A DNA stretch of 64,000 bases from Flavobacteriia bacterium 40-80 (GTDB taxonomy: Bacteria; Bacteroidota; Bacteroidia; Flavobacteriales_D; Crocinitomicaceae): positions 124,001-188,000 of the forward strand of contig MKVF01000004.1 in NCBI GenBank assembly GCA_001899145.1, given 5' to 3'. Shown here piece by piece: positions 6,807 through 16,769 of the stretch (the stretch's first letter is position 1; every line of letters begins with the position of its first letter). Below the pieces are notes generated by a model, which ran no database searches, had not been told where the DNA came from, and worked only from the letters and a program-made list of their open reading frames with translations. The translations under genes and the position numbers were made by a program.

Positions 6807-9055
6807 AAATGAAGAAAAGAACATATATTTTGCCTGTATTACTTATGATAATGAGTATTTGGGCTCAGGCACAAACTGCGAATTACACTTGGGCTCAACA
6901 TTTTGGTAAAGCAGGAGGAACCTCATCCACCGGTACGGATCTGCTGGCAACAGATCGTGCGGGGAATGTGTATGTATCAGGGAATTATGGAGGCACAGGC
7001 ATTACGTTTGGAACAACTAACATCAGCGGTACAGGAGGCATTAATGGCTTTATTGCCAAACTCGACCCGAACGGAAACCCGATATGGGCAAAGAGCACTC
7101 ATGAGATCCAAGCCGGATGGGACGGTGACGGAAATCCAGACAAAATAGCAATAGATTCATCCGGCAACGTTTACCTCTGTGGTTTTTTTCAGACAGGGGC
7201 AACATTGAACAACGTTCCGCTCACGGGAAATAACAATTATTTTTTAGCAAAGCTGGATCCGATGGGAAATGTTTCCTGGATTCGCACGACTACAATCCAG
7301 GAAATATATAAATCCTTAAATGCAATCCATATAGATGCACAACAGCATATCTGTATGACCGGTTTGTTCCAGAATACGATCGGGTTTGGCCAGGGCTTCA
7401 CGCTTACCAATGTTTCAAATCCTGCCGGAGTGGATGCGTTTTTGACAAAGTACGATAGCGGAGGAAATATAATCAGCGCAAAGGAGCTGGGTGTGATTAA
7501 CCCTGTATGGTCAAACCAGAATTATCCTTTTGAACAATTTCAGTATGATAACGAAGATAATCTCTACCGTTTTGTTAAACAAAATGCGGTCCTTGCAAAG
7601 TATGACGCAAGCGGTAATCTGATGAATACAGATACGATTTCAGCAACATCGGGTACCTTAGCTATCAGATCATTTGCCGTAGATAAAGATAAAAGTATCC
7701 TGTTTAGCGGCTCTTTTACGAATGGACCGCTTATTATGGGCAGTGACACGATCTATAACAATGTAAACAATACCGACTATGATGCTATTGTATTAAAACT
7801 GAATACTGCAAACAGTTTATTATGGTGCTATCAATTTCCAACCAACCAAAGTACTAATTATTATACAATGGTAAGGACAGATGATATAGGCAATGTTTAT
7901 GCGTTGGGCAGAGAAGGCTCATCCTTAGGTATAAGCAGGATACCGGTAACCAAGCTGACCCGTAACGGAGACCTTATCTGGAACAATTTTATCACGAATA
8001 CCAATCCGCCACATTTTACGATTTGGGGGTATCAATTTCAGCAAAATACCATTGTTCCGGCGCGTAACGGCGGGAATGTGCTGGTGCTGGGCGGATTTAA
8101 CGGAAATAGTAACCCAAATGCGCCTTCGCAGGGTTACATTTTCTTTGATTCTTTACTCAACTTTACAATTCCCGCCACTCCCCAGAGAGGCGATATCTTT
8201 TTAGCCCAACTGGGCACCTGCAATACCGCAAATCCCGTTATTACAAGCTCTGTAAATGCTTTTTGTGAGGGTGACAGCGTGCTCGTTTCCGCTTCTTCGG
8301 CGCCTCACTGGTTGTGGTCAACGAATGATACCACCAGCAATATTTCTGTAAAGGACTCTGCAACATATTTTATGTATGCGGTAGAGTCTTCAGGCTGTTT
8401 TGCAAAATCCAATGAACTTCATTTTACATTGTATCCGACCTCATCCAATACGATTATAGCAACAGACTGTGACAGCTATACTTTCAATGGTCAGCTATTC
8501 ACGTCAAGTGGTATTTATAGGGACACTTTAATAAATACCAATGGTTGTGATAGCATTGTTACGCTTAATCTCACCCTTAATACCGTCAATACAGGCACTA
8601 CTCAAAATGGAGCTACGCTCACAGCTACTAACGCTGCAGGCGGCGTAACTTACCAGTGGATTAATTGTAATAGTGGTGTTTTAATTCCTGGTGCAACCAA
8701 CCAAAGTTATACAGCAACATCAAATGGAAGCTATGCGGTAATAATAACCAAGGCAGAATGTCGGGATACGAGTGTTTGTATCAATGTAGCAACTGCAGGT
8801 ACACAAGAAAGTGAAGTGCAAGGTCAAATAATCCTTTATCCGAATCCTGTAAGCAATCAGTTAAAGATAGATATCGGAAACATAGGCGATTTAATAATCA
8901 ACAATATAAAAATAGTAAACACTTTATCTCAAATAGTGCTTGAACAAAAGTCAAATGTCCAATGGGTAAATGTTTCAGCACTTGTTGGCGGGATTTATTT
9001 TATCACAATTGAAACTAATAAAGGCAGTTATACAGGAAAATTCTTAAAGCAATGA
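6803..9055 (+). CDS. T9SS-secreted protein with SBBP beta-propeller repeats
   Basis: About 748-750 residues. A signal peptide (KKRTYILPVLLMIMSIWAQA) favours the ATG at 6809 over 6803. Residues 25-470 hold about six propeller-type repeats of the form AKLDPNGNPIWAKS. A Cys-containing Ig-like domain follows (about 475-545), then a repeat with GCDSIVTLNLTLN, another Ig-like domain, and a type A T9SS sorting domain (from YPNPVSNQLKID to the closing GKFLKQ). It should be exported by Sec, cross the outer membrane by T9SS and be surface-bound or released. Ligand unknown. It follows two gene remnants and stands alone, consistent with an accessory region. Confidence 0.88.
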   Translation: MKMKKRTYILPVLLMIMSIWAQAQTANYTWAQHFGKAGGTSSTGTDLLATDRAGNVYVSGNYGGTGITFGTTNISGTGGINGFIAKLDPNGNPIWAKSTHEIQAGWDGDGNPDKIAIDSSGNVYLCGFFQTGATLNNVPLTGNNNYFLAKLDPMGNVSWIRTTTIQEIYKSLNAIHIDAQQHICMTGLFQNTIGFGQGFTLTNVSNPAGVDAFLTKYDSGGNIISAKELGVINPVWSNQNYPFEQFQYDNEDNLYRFVKQNAVLAKYDASGNLMNTDTISATSGTLAIRSFAVDKDKSILFSGSFTNGPLIMGSDTIYNNVNNTDYDAIVLKLNTANSLLWCYQFPTNQSTNYYTMVRTDDIGNVYALGREGSSLGISRIPVTKLTRNGDLIWNNFITNTNPPHFTIWGYQFQQNTIVPARNGGNVLVLGGFNGNSNPNAPSQGYIFFDSLLNFTIPATPQRGDIFLAQLGTCNTANPVITSSVNAFCEGDSVLVSASSAPHWLWSTNDTTSNISVKDSATYFMYAVESSGCFAKSNELHFTLYPTSSNTIIATDCDSYTFNGQLFTSSGIYRDTLINTNGCDSIVTLNLTLNTVNTGTTQNGATLTATNAAGGVTYQWINCNSGVLIPGATNQSYTATSNGSYAVIITKAECRDTSVCINVATAGTQESEVQGQIILYPNPVSNQLKIDIGNIGDLIINNIKIVNTLSQIVLEQKSNVQWVNVSALVGGIYFITIETNKGSYTGKFLKQ

Positions 9056-9096
9056 TTCGCTTTTGACAATCAAAAAAAATGAAAAAGTAAAAATAT

Positions 9097-9127
9097 TTGC
9101 AAATTGTTGTTGTATATATTATATTTG
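9097..9127 (+). promoter_or_regulatory. Promoter of the VOC-MarR pair
   Basis: TTG at 9097-9099, a 20-bp spacer, and TATATTTG at 9120-9127: a close match to the Bacteroidota consensus. The VOC gene's ATG lies 19 bp downstream of the box. Confidence 0.65.
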
Positions 9128-9145
9128 TCACTATAAAAATATATT

Positions 9146-9511
9146 ATGAGAAAATTAGAATTTGCATCTCTTCAAGTAAGAGATTTAGAGATTTCAAAGG
9201 AATTCTACACGAACAAATTAGGATTTGAAGTATCTGAAATGTCAAATCCCTATGCCTGTGTTTTTAAATACAACAAAGGCGAAGCGAGCTTTGCGATAAG
9301 AACACCTATGACGGACATAGACGACAAAGAACTTGGTATTGGTGTTCAACTTTGGTTTGCTATTGAGGGCACCATTGAAGATTTGCAGACAAACCTGACA
9401 GCAAAAGGAATTGCAATTGTGGGTACAATCAACAACACACCATTTGGAAAAACTGTAATTGTGAAAGACCCTGACGGCTATACTTTAACTTTCTTACAAC
9501 CAAATGTTTAA
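9146..9511 (+). CDS. VOC (glyoxalase/bleomycin-resistance fold) family protein
   Basis: 121 residues with the paired beta-alpha-beta-beta-beta modules of the vicinal oxygen chelate fold: LEFASLQVRDLEISKEFYTN at the start and the closing VKDPDGYTLTFLQP typical of this group. Members bind a metal ion or small molecules and include glyoxalase I and drug-binding proteins; the substrate here is unknown. It has its own promoter and is followed within 1 bp (or overlapped by 8 bp) by a MarR regulator, so the two probably form an operon, perhaps for detoxification. Confidence 0.88.
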   Translation: MRKLEFASLQVRDLEISKEFYTNKLGFEVSEMSNPYACVFKYNKGEASFAIRTPMTDIDDKELGIGVQLWFAIEGTIEDLQTNLTAKGIAIVGTINNTPFGKTVIVKDPDGYTLTFLQPNV

Positions 9512-9512
9512 A

Positions 9513-9971
9513 ATGAAAGAAATTGAATTTAAGTTTAAAAGTCCAAATGACAGCCCGGGTTATTTGCTCGGGCAGGTAACCATGCTGTGGCAACGTAAAC
9601 TGAAAAAGGTTTTAGACCCGTTGAACCTGACACAGACACAGTTTGTTCTATTGGCTGCATTAGGCTGGCTTTCAAAAAAGAATAATGCTGTTACACAGGT
9701 TGATATTGCTAATCAGAGCAACGCCGACAGAATGATGGTATCAAAAGTATTGCGGACTTTACAAGACAAGAAGTTCATCAGCAGACAAGAACACCCAACT
9801 GATACAAGAGCCAAAGTAATTACATTGACAAATGAAGGTGCAAAAGTTCTGCAAAAAGCATTGACAACGGTTGAAAATGCCGATATAGATTTCTTTTCAG
9901 TTTTAGGAAACAAATTATCCTCATTTAATCAGGATATGGTAAAGTTGACAGAACAAAACAAAGGCGAATAA
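9513..9971 (+). CDS. MarR family transcriptional regulator
   Basis: 152 residues from the ATG at 9513; an upstream ATG at 9504 would add three residues and overlap the VOC gene. The winged-helix domain is clear: VTQVDIANQSNADRMMVSKV (recognition helix region) and the wing DTRAKVITLTNEG. MarR proteins usually repress their own operon and release DNA on binding a small ligand. Sitting directly behind the VOC gene, it may regulate that gene and itself. No obvious palindromic operator was found at the promoter. Confidence 0.92.
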   Translation: MKEIEFKFKSPNDSPGYLLGQVTMLWQRKLKKVLDPLNLTQTQFVLLAALGWLSKKNNAVTQVDIANQSNADRMMVSKVLRTLQDKKFISRQEHPTDTRAKVITLTNEGAKVLQKALTTVENADIDFFSVLGNKLSSFNQDMVKLTEQNKGE

Positions 9972-10017
9972 AGCACATATAACTTCCACTAACAAGCGTC
10001 TATAGAACTGATGTGCT
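9972..10017. repeat. Imperfect inverted repeat after the MarR gene
   Basis: AGCACAT (9972-9978) is repeated inverted as ATGTGCT (10011-10017) around a 32-base centre that contains AACTTCCACTAACAAGCG. It starts next to the MarR stop codon. It could be a weak transcription end or a recombination-site relic; neither is shown. Confidence 0.35.
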
Positions 10018-10125
10018 ACGCGTCACAGATTATCTCCGTACCTTTATATAGCGTTAATTAACATCACAATAAGGTAATCCATCCGGTCCCGATTTAAACT
10101 TTCCTGTTAAATCGTTATAATTCCC

Positions 10126-10133
10126 TATCTTTG
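10126..10133 (+). promoter_or_regulatory. -7 box of the ABC-F gene
   Basis: TATCTTTG fits TAnnTTTG; the start codon is 22 bp downstream. The -33 region reads GTTAAATC, an imperfect TTG element. Confidence 0.55.
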
Positions 10134-10151
10134 CACAAAATTTCTATCTGA

Positions 10152-11777
<1,626 letters not shown>

Positions 11778-11798
11778 AAGCTTTTAAAAAAGATATAC

Positions 11799-11825
11799 AA
11801 AACCTCGGGGAACCGGGGTTTTGTT
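11799..11825 (+). terminator. Terminator after the ABC-F gene
   Basis: AAAACC-CGG stem, GGAA loop region, CCG-GGTTTT and a T-rich tail, starting 22 bp after the stop codon. Confidence 0.85.
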
Positions 11826-11916
11826 TTCACTGAACTAAAATCTCAACCAAAACAACTCACAGTAACTCTGTCAGCCACTTCTCTTTTCTGAAAGTCATTT
11901 TGTCAGATTTTTCCGC

Positions 11917-11932
11917 TTGGCACATCGCTTGA
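11917..11932 (+). promoter_or_regulatory. Sigma-54-like promoter of htpG
   Basis: TTGGCAC-ATCGC-TTGA has the sigma-54 layout TGGCAC-N5-TTGC: the GG at 11919-11920 is exactly 10 bases from the -12 dinucleotide (GA instead of GC). The expected start (about 11944) leaves a leader of about 19 bases before the ATG at 11963. Upstream, TGTCAG occurs at 11869-11874 and 11901-11906, possible activator half-sites. Confidence 0.6.
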
Positions 11933-11962
11933 CGGGAACTATCGGAATTTAAAAATGAATAC

Positions 11963-13852
11963 ATGAAAACAGGTCAAATTAACGTTCAAACGGAAAATAT
12001 CTTTCCGATCATTAAACGCTTTTTATATTCTGATCACGAAATATTTTTAAGAGAATTAGTATCAAATGCTGTCGATGCCTGCCAGAAGCTGAAAGTATTG
12101 TCTTCTACAGGTGAATATAAAGGCGAGTTGGGCGAACTAAGAGTGGATGTTAAGCTGGATAAGGAAGCTAAGACGATCACTATCGCTGATAACGGTATCG
12201 GTATGACAGCGGATGAGATTGACAAGTATATTAACCAGATTGCCTTTTCCGGTGCAGAAGAATTTGTAAGCCAGTATAAAGGCAAGGAAGGTGCGGAAAA
12301 TATCATCGGGCACTTCGGACTTGGCTTCTACTCTGCTTTCATGGTAGCCGAAAAAGTGCAAATCCGGACGCTTTCACGTAACGAAGGTGCACAGGCAGTT
12401 CAATGGGAATCCAACGGTTCCCCGGAATTCACCATTACAGAGATCGAAAAATCAACCCGTGGAACAGAAATTATTCTGTATGTAGCGGAAGATGCTTTGG
12501 AATTCCTTGAGAAAGCACGTCTTCAGGAAATCCTGACAAAATACTGCAAGTTCCTTCCAATTCCGATTTTCTTCGGAAACAAGACCGAATATATTGATTC
12601 TCCGGAAGGAGAAAAAGACGATAATGGCAACATCAAGCGTGTAGCAGTTGAAGTTCCTAACCAGATTAATAATACGAACCCTGCGTGGACAAAAGCTCCT
12701 CTGGATCTGACAGAAGAGGACTACAAGGCATTTTATCGCGAATTGTACCCGATGTCATTCGAAGAGCCGCTGTTCCATATCCACCTGAATGTCGATTATC
12801 CGTTCAACCTGACCGGAATTCTTTACTTTCCGAAAATCAACGAGCGAGTTGAAGTTCAGCGAAACAAGATCAATCTGTACAGTAACCAGGTATTCATCAC
12901 AGACAGCGTAGAGCAGATCGTACCTGAATTTTTAACGCTATTACACGGTGTCATCGACTCACCGGATATACCATTGAACGTTTCCCGTTCATACCTTCAA
13001 AGTGACAGCAACGTAAAGAAAATTTCAGCGCACATCACTAAAAAAGTAGCCGACAAATTAGCTGAAATGTTCAAAAAAGACCGTTCTGATTTTGAAGCGA
13101 AATGGAACGATCTAAAGGTTTTTGTGGAATACGGCTCATTGACAGATGATAAATTTGCAGAAAAAGCAAAAACATTCACTTTACTGAAATCCATTGAGGG
13201 TAAATTCTATACCACAGAAGAATACCTTGAAAAAGTAAAACCGCTTCAGACAGACAAGGATAATAAGTTAGTATTACTTTATACCAATGATGAAGAAAGC
13301 CAGTTCGGTTATGTTAAAGCAGCTAAAGACCGTGGATACGACATCTTACTTATTGATGGACCTCTGGCTCCTCACTGGATCTCCAAATTTGAGCAGGACA
13401 ATCAGGATGTAATGCTGACACGTGTTGACGCTGATAGTATTGATAATCTTATCAAAAAATCAGAAGAAATCCCTTCTAAGCTTTCCAAAGAAGAGGAAGA
13501 TACAGTGAAAACGGTTTTTGAAAGTGTTGTAAACAAAGACAAGTTCAATATTGAAATCAAAAGTATGCAGTCTTCTGATGCTCCGATCATTATTACACAG
13601 CCGGAATTTATCCGCCGTATGATGGAACAGCAAAAATTAGGAGGAAATGCATTTTTTGGCGCATTCCCGGAAACTTACAAGGTGATGGTCAATGCAAACC
13701 ACCCGAAAATTGAAGCTTTAGCGAAAGAAACAGATAATGCTTCCAAATCTGAAAAAGCGAAGCAGCTGACGGATTTAGCATTGCTTTCCCAGGGATTACT
13801 TAAAGGTGAAGCTTTGGATCAGTTTATTGAAAGAAGCATCAGCCTGGTTTAA
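11963..13852 (+). CDS. htpG: Molecular chaperone HtpG (Hsp90)
   Basis: 629 residues, matching bacterial Hsp90 (E. coli 624). The N-terminal GHKL ATPase domain has the conserved ELVSNAVDAC helix, DNGIGMTADEI and GHFGLGFYSAFMVA lid motifs. The middle domain carries the catalytic Arg region (NVSRSYLQSD). The C-terminal dimerisation domain is complete. It folds and protects client proteins under stress using ATP. It is preceded by a sigma-54-like promoter and followed by a perfect hairpin terminator, so it is a single-gene transcript. Identification is secure. Confidence 0.97.
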   Translation: MKTGQINVQTENIFPIIKRFLYSDHEIFLRELVSNAVDACQKLKVLSSTGEYKGELGELRVDVKLDKEAKTITIADNGIGMTADEIDKYINQIAFSGAEEFVSQYKGKEGAENIIGHFGLGFYSAFMVAEKVQIRTLSRNEGAQAVQWESNGSPEFTITEIEKSTRGTEIILYVAEDALEFLEKARLQEILTKYCKFLPIPIFFGNKTEYIDSPEGEKDDNGNIKRVAVEVPNQINNTNPAWTKAPLDLTEEDYKAFYRELYPMSFEEPLFHIHLNVDYPFNLTGILYFPKINERVEVQRNKINLYSNQVFITDSVEQIVPEFLTLLHGVIDSPDIPLNVSRSYLQSDSNVKKISAHITKKVADKLAEMFKKDRSDFEAKWNDLKVFVEYGSLTDDKFAEKAKTFTLLKSIEGKFYTTEEYLEKVKPLQTDKDNKLVLLYTNDEESQFGYVKAAKDRGYDILLIDGPLAPHWISKFEQDNQDVMLTRVDADSIDNLIKKSEEIPSKLSKEEEDTVKTVFESVVNKDKFNIEIKSMQSSDAPIIITQPEFIRRMMEQQKLGGNAFFGAFPETYKVMVNANHPKIEALAKETDNASKSEKAKQLTDLALLSQGLLKGEALDQFIERSISLV

Positions 13853-13870
13853 GTATAAACAGATAATAAA

Positions 13871-13902
13871 AAGAACGCAGGGATTATTTCTCTGCGTTCT
13901 TT
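13871..13902 (+). terminator. Terminator after htpG
   Basis: AAGAACGCAG pairs perfectly with CTGCGTTCTT around a short loop, 18 bp after the stop codon and followed by a short T/A run. Confidence 0.85.
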
Positions 13903-13922
13903 AAAATATAAAAATACACACA

Positions 13923-14714
13923 TTGAATAAATTCGCTTTTGCTTTTATTGGTTTCATGGTCACCGGATTCAAGCTTTACGGTGCCTTTTTAGGATTTATT
14001 GTCGGCTATCTTTTTGAAATCATTCAGACACCGGCTAAAGGTAACAATCAGCAAGGTCAGGGACAACGCCAGTCACAGAGTAATTACGGTTATGATCCTT
14101 ACCAGGCACTTTTCGGTTATCAGTCTGCTCCGCAAAATGACTTTATCTCCATATTACTGGTGCTCTCTGCAGCTGTTATGAAAGCAGACGGGAAAGTGCT
14201 TAAATCAGAATTAAATTACCTCAAAGATTTCTTTCAACGGCAATTCGGAAATCGTTTTACAAACCAACATTTAGTCTATCTGAGAGATTTATTAAATCAA
14301 CAGCAGATAAACATCAGTGAAATTTGCAGCCAGCTACGTTACAGAACAACCGAAGAGGTACGTATTCAATTAATTCACTATCTGTTCGGAATTGCCAAAG
14401 CAGACGATCATGTTTCCGATAATGAAATCAACGTTATCTATCGGATCGCAAGACAGCTGCACGTAAGTGATGCTGATTTTCAGAGCATCAAAAACATGTT
14501 CCATCGCAATCCTCAGTCGGATTACCTGATCTTGGGCATTGATGCCAACGCTTCTGAAGAAGAAGTAAAAAAAGCATACCGGAAAATGGCTGTAAAATAC
14601 CATCCGGACAAAGTACAGGATATGGGAGAAGAGCATCAGAAAGCAGCTAAAGAAAAATTCCAGCAGATTCAGGAAGCCTACGAAAACATCAAGAAGGCAC
14701 GAGGAATAAAATAA
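13923..14714 (+). CDS. TerB-like membrane protein with C-terminal DnaJ domain
   Basis: 263 residues with the DjlA layout. Residues 3-37 are hydrophobic with glycines (membrane anchor), 38-60 are a Gln/Asn-rich linker, 65-180 a TerB-like helical domain ([34 protein letters not shown]), and 195-260 a J domain with the HPD motif (KYHPDK). It should recruit and stimulate DnaK at the membrane. The start is a TTG at 13923; an ATG at 13956 would cut into the membrane segment. No DnaK gene is in the window. It follows htpG, another chaperone, but after a terminator. Confidence 0.85.
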   Translation: MNKFAFAFIGFMVTGFKLYGAFLGFIVGYLFEIIQTPAKGNNQQGQGQRQSQSNYGYDPYQALFGYQSAPQNDFISILLVLSAAVMKADGKVLKSELNYLKDFFQRQFGNRFTNQHLVYLRDLLNQQQINISEICSQLRYRTTEEVRIQLIHYLFGIAKADDHVSDNEINVIYRIARQLHVSDADFQSIKNMFHRNPQSDYLILGIDANASEEEVKKAYRKMAVKYHPDKVQDMGEEHQKAAKEKFQQIQEAYENIKKARGIK

Positions 14715-14741
14715 AAGCTCCCTCAGATGAAGGAGCCTTTT
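14712..14741 (+). terminator. Terminator after the TerB/DnaJ gene
   Basis: AAAGCTCC and GGAGCCTTTT pair around a loop just after the stop codon, ending in TTTTG. Confidence 0.75.
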
Positions 14742-14771
14742 GTCTGGTTTAATTGAAAAGGCAGGTGAAGC

Positions 14772-15077
14772 TTACAATCCGACGACGTGTCTTACTTCTA
14801 TTTCGGAGATCTTTTTCTGCTCTCCTGTTCTGGAGACGAACGTTCTGTTGACAAGTTTGCCTGTTACTACGATTTTCTTGCCTTTACCTCCGAAATCAGC
14901 GATAAACTGCGCCAGATTTCCAAAGCAAAACAGCTGATACCACTGGAAGTTCACTTTCCCTTTTACGCTTGTCGTTGTTACCATATTAAAGCGGGCGACC
15001 TTACTTCCGTTATTCAAATCAGACACGTTCAGACGTTCTCCCATATTACCGATTAATGTTACCTGATTGTTATTCAT
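14772..15077 (-). CDS. Short single-stranded DNA-binding protein, copy 3
   Basis: 101 residues: one OB fold only. It opens NNNQVTLIGNMGERLNV and carries the conserved aromatic strand FQWYQLFCFGNLAQFI. The acidic C-terminal tip (DDDIPF type) that recruits partner proteins in housekeeping SSB is absent; the protein ends RHVVGL. It is the last of three tandem paralogues, 13 bp after the second. It probably binds single-stranded DNA during recombination or uptake, but lacks the usual docking tail. A housekeeping ssb is presumably elsewhere. Confidence 0.88.
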   Translation of the reverse strand: MNNNQVTLIGNMGERLNVSDLNNGSKVARFNMVTTTSVKGKVNFQWYQLFCFGNLAQFIADFGGKGKKIVVTGKLVNRTFVSRTGEQKKISEIEVRHVVGL

Positions 15078-15090
15078 AAGCTGTCAGTTT

Positions 15091-15405
15091 TTATAATAAA
15101 ACCAAATCATTGACTTCTACTTCCGTAATAAAACGTTTCTCTCCGTTTTGTCCTTTATAAAAGCGGGAAATCAGCCGTCCTTCTATCGCAAGGTTCAATC
15201 CTTTTGTGCCGAATTCTTCAATAACAGACACCCAACGTCCCCAGGCATGTACCCGGTGCCACTGACTTTTTTTCTTAACATTTCCTTCTGCATCTAAATA
15301 TGTTTCTTCTGTTTTCAGAGAAAAATTCGCGATTTTTCTTCCATTTTCCAGACTCATCACTTTTGGTTCCGAGCTGATTTTCCCGATTAAATTTACATGG
15401 TTCAT
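15091..15405 (-). CDS. Short single-stranded DNA-binding protein, copy 2
   Basis: 104 residues, one OB fold. The start MNHVNLIGKISSEPKV and the strand SQWHRVHAWGRWVSVI match the SSB family; the later RFITEVEVNDLVLL closes the fold and no acidic tail follows. It lies 12 bp after copy 1 and 13 bp before copy 3, so the three are one transcription unit. Sequence identity among the copies is low apart from the fold pattern, suggesting old duplication and divergence rather than recent copying. Confidence 0.88.
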   Translation of the reverse strand: MNHVNLIGKISSEPKVMSLENGRKIANFSLKTEETYLDAEGNVKKKSQWHRVHAWGRWVSVIEEFGTKGLNLAIEGRLISRFYKGQNGEKRFITEVEVNDLVLL

Positions 15406-15417
15406 AGTCTTCAGGTT

Positions 15418-15768
15418 TTAAGCGTTAGTATTTGATTTAACATTCAAAAGAAAAAAGTCATCCACGTGGATATCGGTAACATAACGTTTATTCCCGTCTT
15501 TACTTTCAAACTGGCGATTGATGATTCTTCCTTCAATTGCCACTTCCATTCCTTTCTGAGCCTGCTTAACGAAACGTTCCGCATCTCTTCCGAAAAGAAC
15601 AAGACTCATCCATTGCGTGTCCTCTACCCAATTTCCTTTTTTGTCTTTATAGTTTTGGTTTACCGCAATGGAAAATCTTGAATAAGAAGTCCCGTTAGAT
15701 GCATTTTGTAATTCCGGCGCCATTCCGATACGTCCGATTAAATTCACTTTGTTTTTAATTGTTGCCAT
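15418..15768 (-). CDS. Short single-stranded DNA-binding protein, copy 1
   Basis: 116 residues, first gene of the leftward SSB trio. It has NKVNLIGRIGMAPELQ and the DNA-contact strand TQWMSLVLFGRDAERFV, with an ending FFLLNVKSNTNA that lacks the acidic partner-binding tip. It is closest of the three to ordinary SSB. Upstream, the minus strand has a TTG and a GAAGTTTG box about 17 bp apart, a weak promoter. Likely acts on single-stranded DNA; a specific pathway is not shown by neighbours. Confidence 0.9.
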   Translation of the reverse strand: MATIKNKVNLIGRIGMAPELQNASNGTSYSRFSIAVNQNYKDKKGNWVEDTQWMSLVLFGRDAERFVKQAQKGMEVAIEGRIINRQFESKDGNKRYVTDIHVDDFFLLNVKSNTNA

Positions 15769-16289
15769 AAGCTTTCGATTTTTGATGAACGATTATGGTA
15801 CAAACTTCGGTCAGTGGTAAAATCAAAATCGTTTATTAACCGTTTACTTTCGATTATTATTCACTTATATCCGATTAAATTCGAATATTACAAATTAAAT
15901 ATCTGATTATAAATAATATATAAAATTTTAATGTGATTGGAATAGAATATCTAAAATTTGAAAAGTTTAAGATTCTCCTTCCTAAGAATGAATTTTTGCT
16001 AATAGATTAAAATCAAAAATGCGGGATTTAAGTTCAGAAGAATGACCTTGCAAATCTCTTCTTCATTTTTATGTGAACGATCAAGATCCGGTAGAATTTA
16101 AAAGCAGAAAAGATATGAAACAAAAAGAGGTTTGCCTAAGGCAAACCTCTTAATAGTAATAAATTAGATGTAATCTAATAAAACCTAACTGTAAATTAAA
16201 CAACAATTCAAAAATCTATATTCCTATAAGATCTTGATACAAATTTAGGTACTTAAAAGATGAAAAATTAGAGGGCTGGCCCTCTAATT
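15769..16289. other. Noncoding stretch between the SSB genes and gldH
   Basis: About 520 AT-rich bases without a plausible gene. The left 80 bases hold the likely SSB promoter region. At 16118-16247 there is a small-RNA candidate on the minus strand. At 16264-16291 lies the gldH terminator. Nothing recognisable was seen in 15850-16110. Confidence 0.6.
16118..16234 (-). ncRNA. Candidate small RNA D
   Basis: On the minus strand a TAAATTTG box (16240-16247) is followed by about 85 noncoding bases containing GTTAGGT and then a perfect 13-base inverted repeat (16126-16152, AAGAGGTTTGCCT and its complement around one base), followed by TTTTTG. This is the layout of a short independent transcript. 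No TTG element is clear upstream. It could instead be a second, backup terminator of the gldH operon. Confidence 0.4.
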
Positions 16290-16291
16290 TT
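16264..16291 (-). terminator. Terminator of the gldH operon
   Basis: Perfect 13-bp arms AAAATTAGAGGGC / GCCCTCTAATTTT around two bases. It overlaps the gldH stop codon (16290-16292) by two bases, so the hairpin begins within the stop. The A/T ends allow action on both strands. Confidence 0.85.
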
Positions 16292-16769
16292 AGCTTTTTT
16301 TAGATTTAATAATCTTTAAACCAACATCCGAAATATGTGAAAGCCGTTTTTGAGTAGTTGCCTGCTCTATAACAAATTTATATTTTCCAGCCTGAGGGAA
16401 TTTTCTCCCTGAAAAAATCATTTCGCTTTCCACTAATGAACCTGACTTTTTCCCTAACCATTCACCATTTTCATTTGAAATAAAAAACTGGTGCGCTTCT
16501 TTATACTCTTTTTTATCCGGCAATGTCGAATGCAGGTAGATCCACGCATTATTATAATCGTAATCCGTATCTACCCGAAGAAAGAAAATAATATCATAAA
16601 GCACTGAAGTATCCGTTATTTCCACTTCAAATTTCTGTTGATCCTTCGCCTCCCAGACATTATTTTTGAAATTTCTTACTTCCGAAAAATAAGGTCCTTT
16701 TTCACAGGAAACAAGCAGTAAAAGCATTCCTGCAGCCATGAAATTAACTAGTCTGCTGCCCCGAATCAT
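16290..16769 (-). CDS. gldH: Gliding motility lipoprotein GldH
   Basis: 159 residues from the ATG at 16769. This start gives a proper lipoprotein signal (MIRGSR, hydrophobic core, LLVS-C with Cys22); the frame is open further upstream to 16859 but that adds 30 basic residues before the signal. The mature part (EVRNFKNNVWEAKDQQKFEV, FFLRVDTDYDYNNAWIYLHS) fits the GldH family, which is needed for gliding and T9SS function in Flavobacteria. Its start lies inside the 3' end of ricT, overlapping by 26 bp. The rest of the gld genes are elsewhere. Confidence 0.87.
   Translation of the reverse strand: MIRGSRLVNFMAAGMLLLLVSCEKGPYFSEVRNFKNNVWEAKDQQKFEVEITDTSVLYDIIFFLRVDTDYDYNNAWIYLHSTLPDKKEYKEAHQFFISNENGEWLGKKSGSLVESEMIFSGRKFPQAGKYKFVIEQATTQKRLSHISDVGLKIIKSKKS

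Noticed and set aside
9972-10017. Integron attC site
   Set aside because: The inverted repeat lacks the GTTRRRY/RYYYAAC core pair and no integrase is present.
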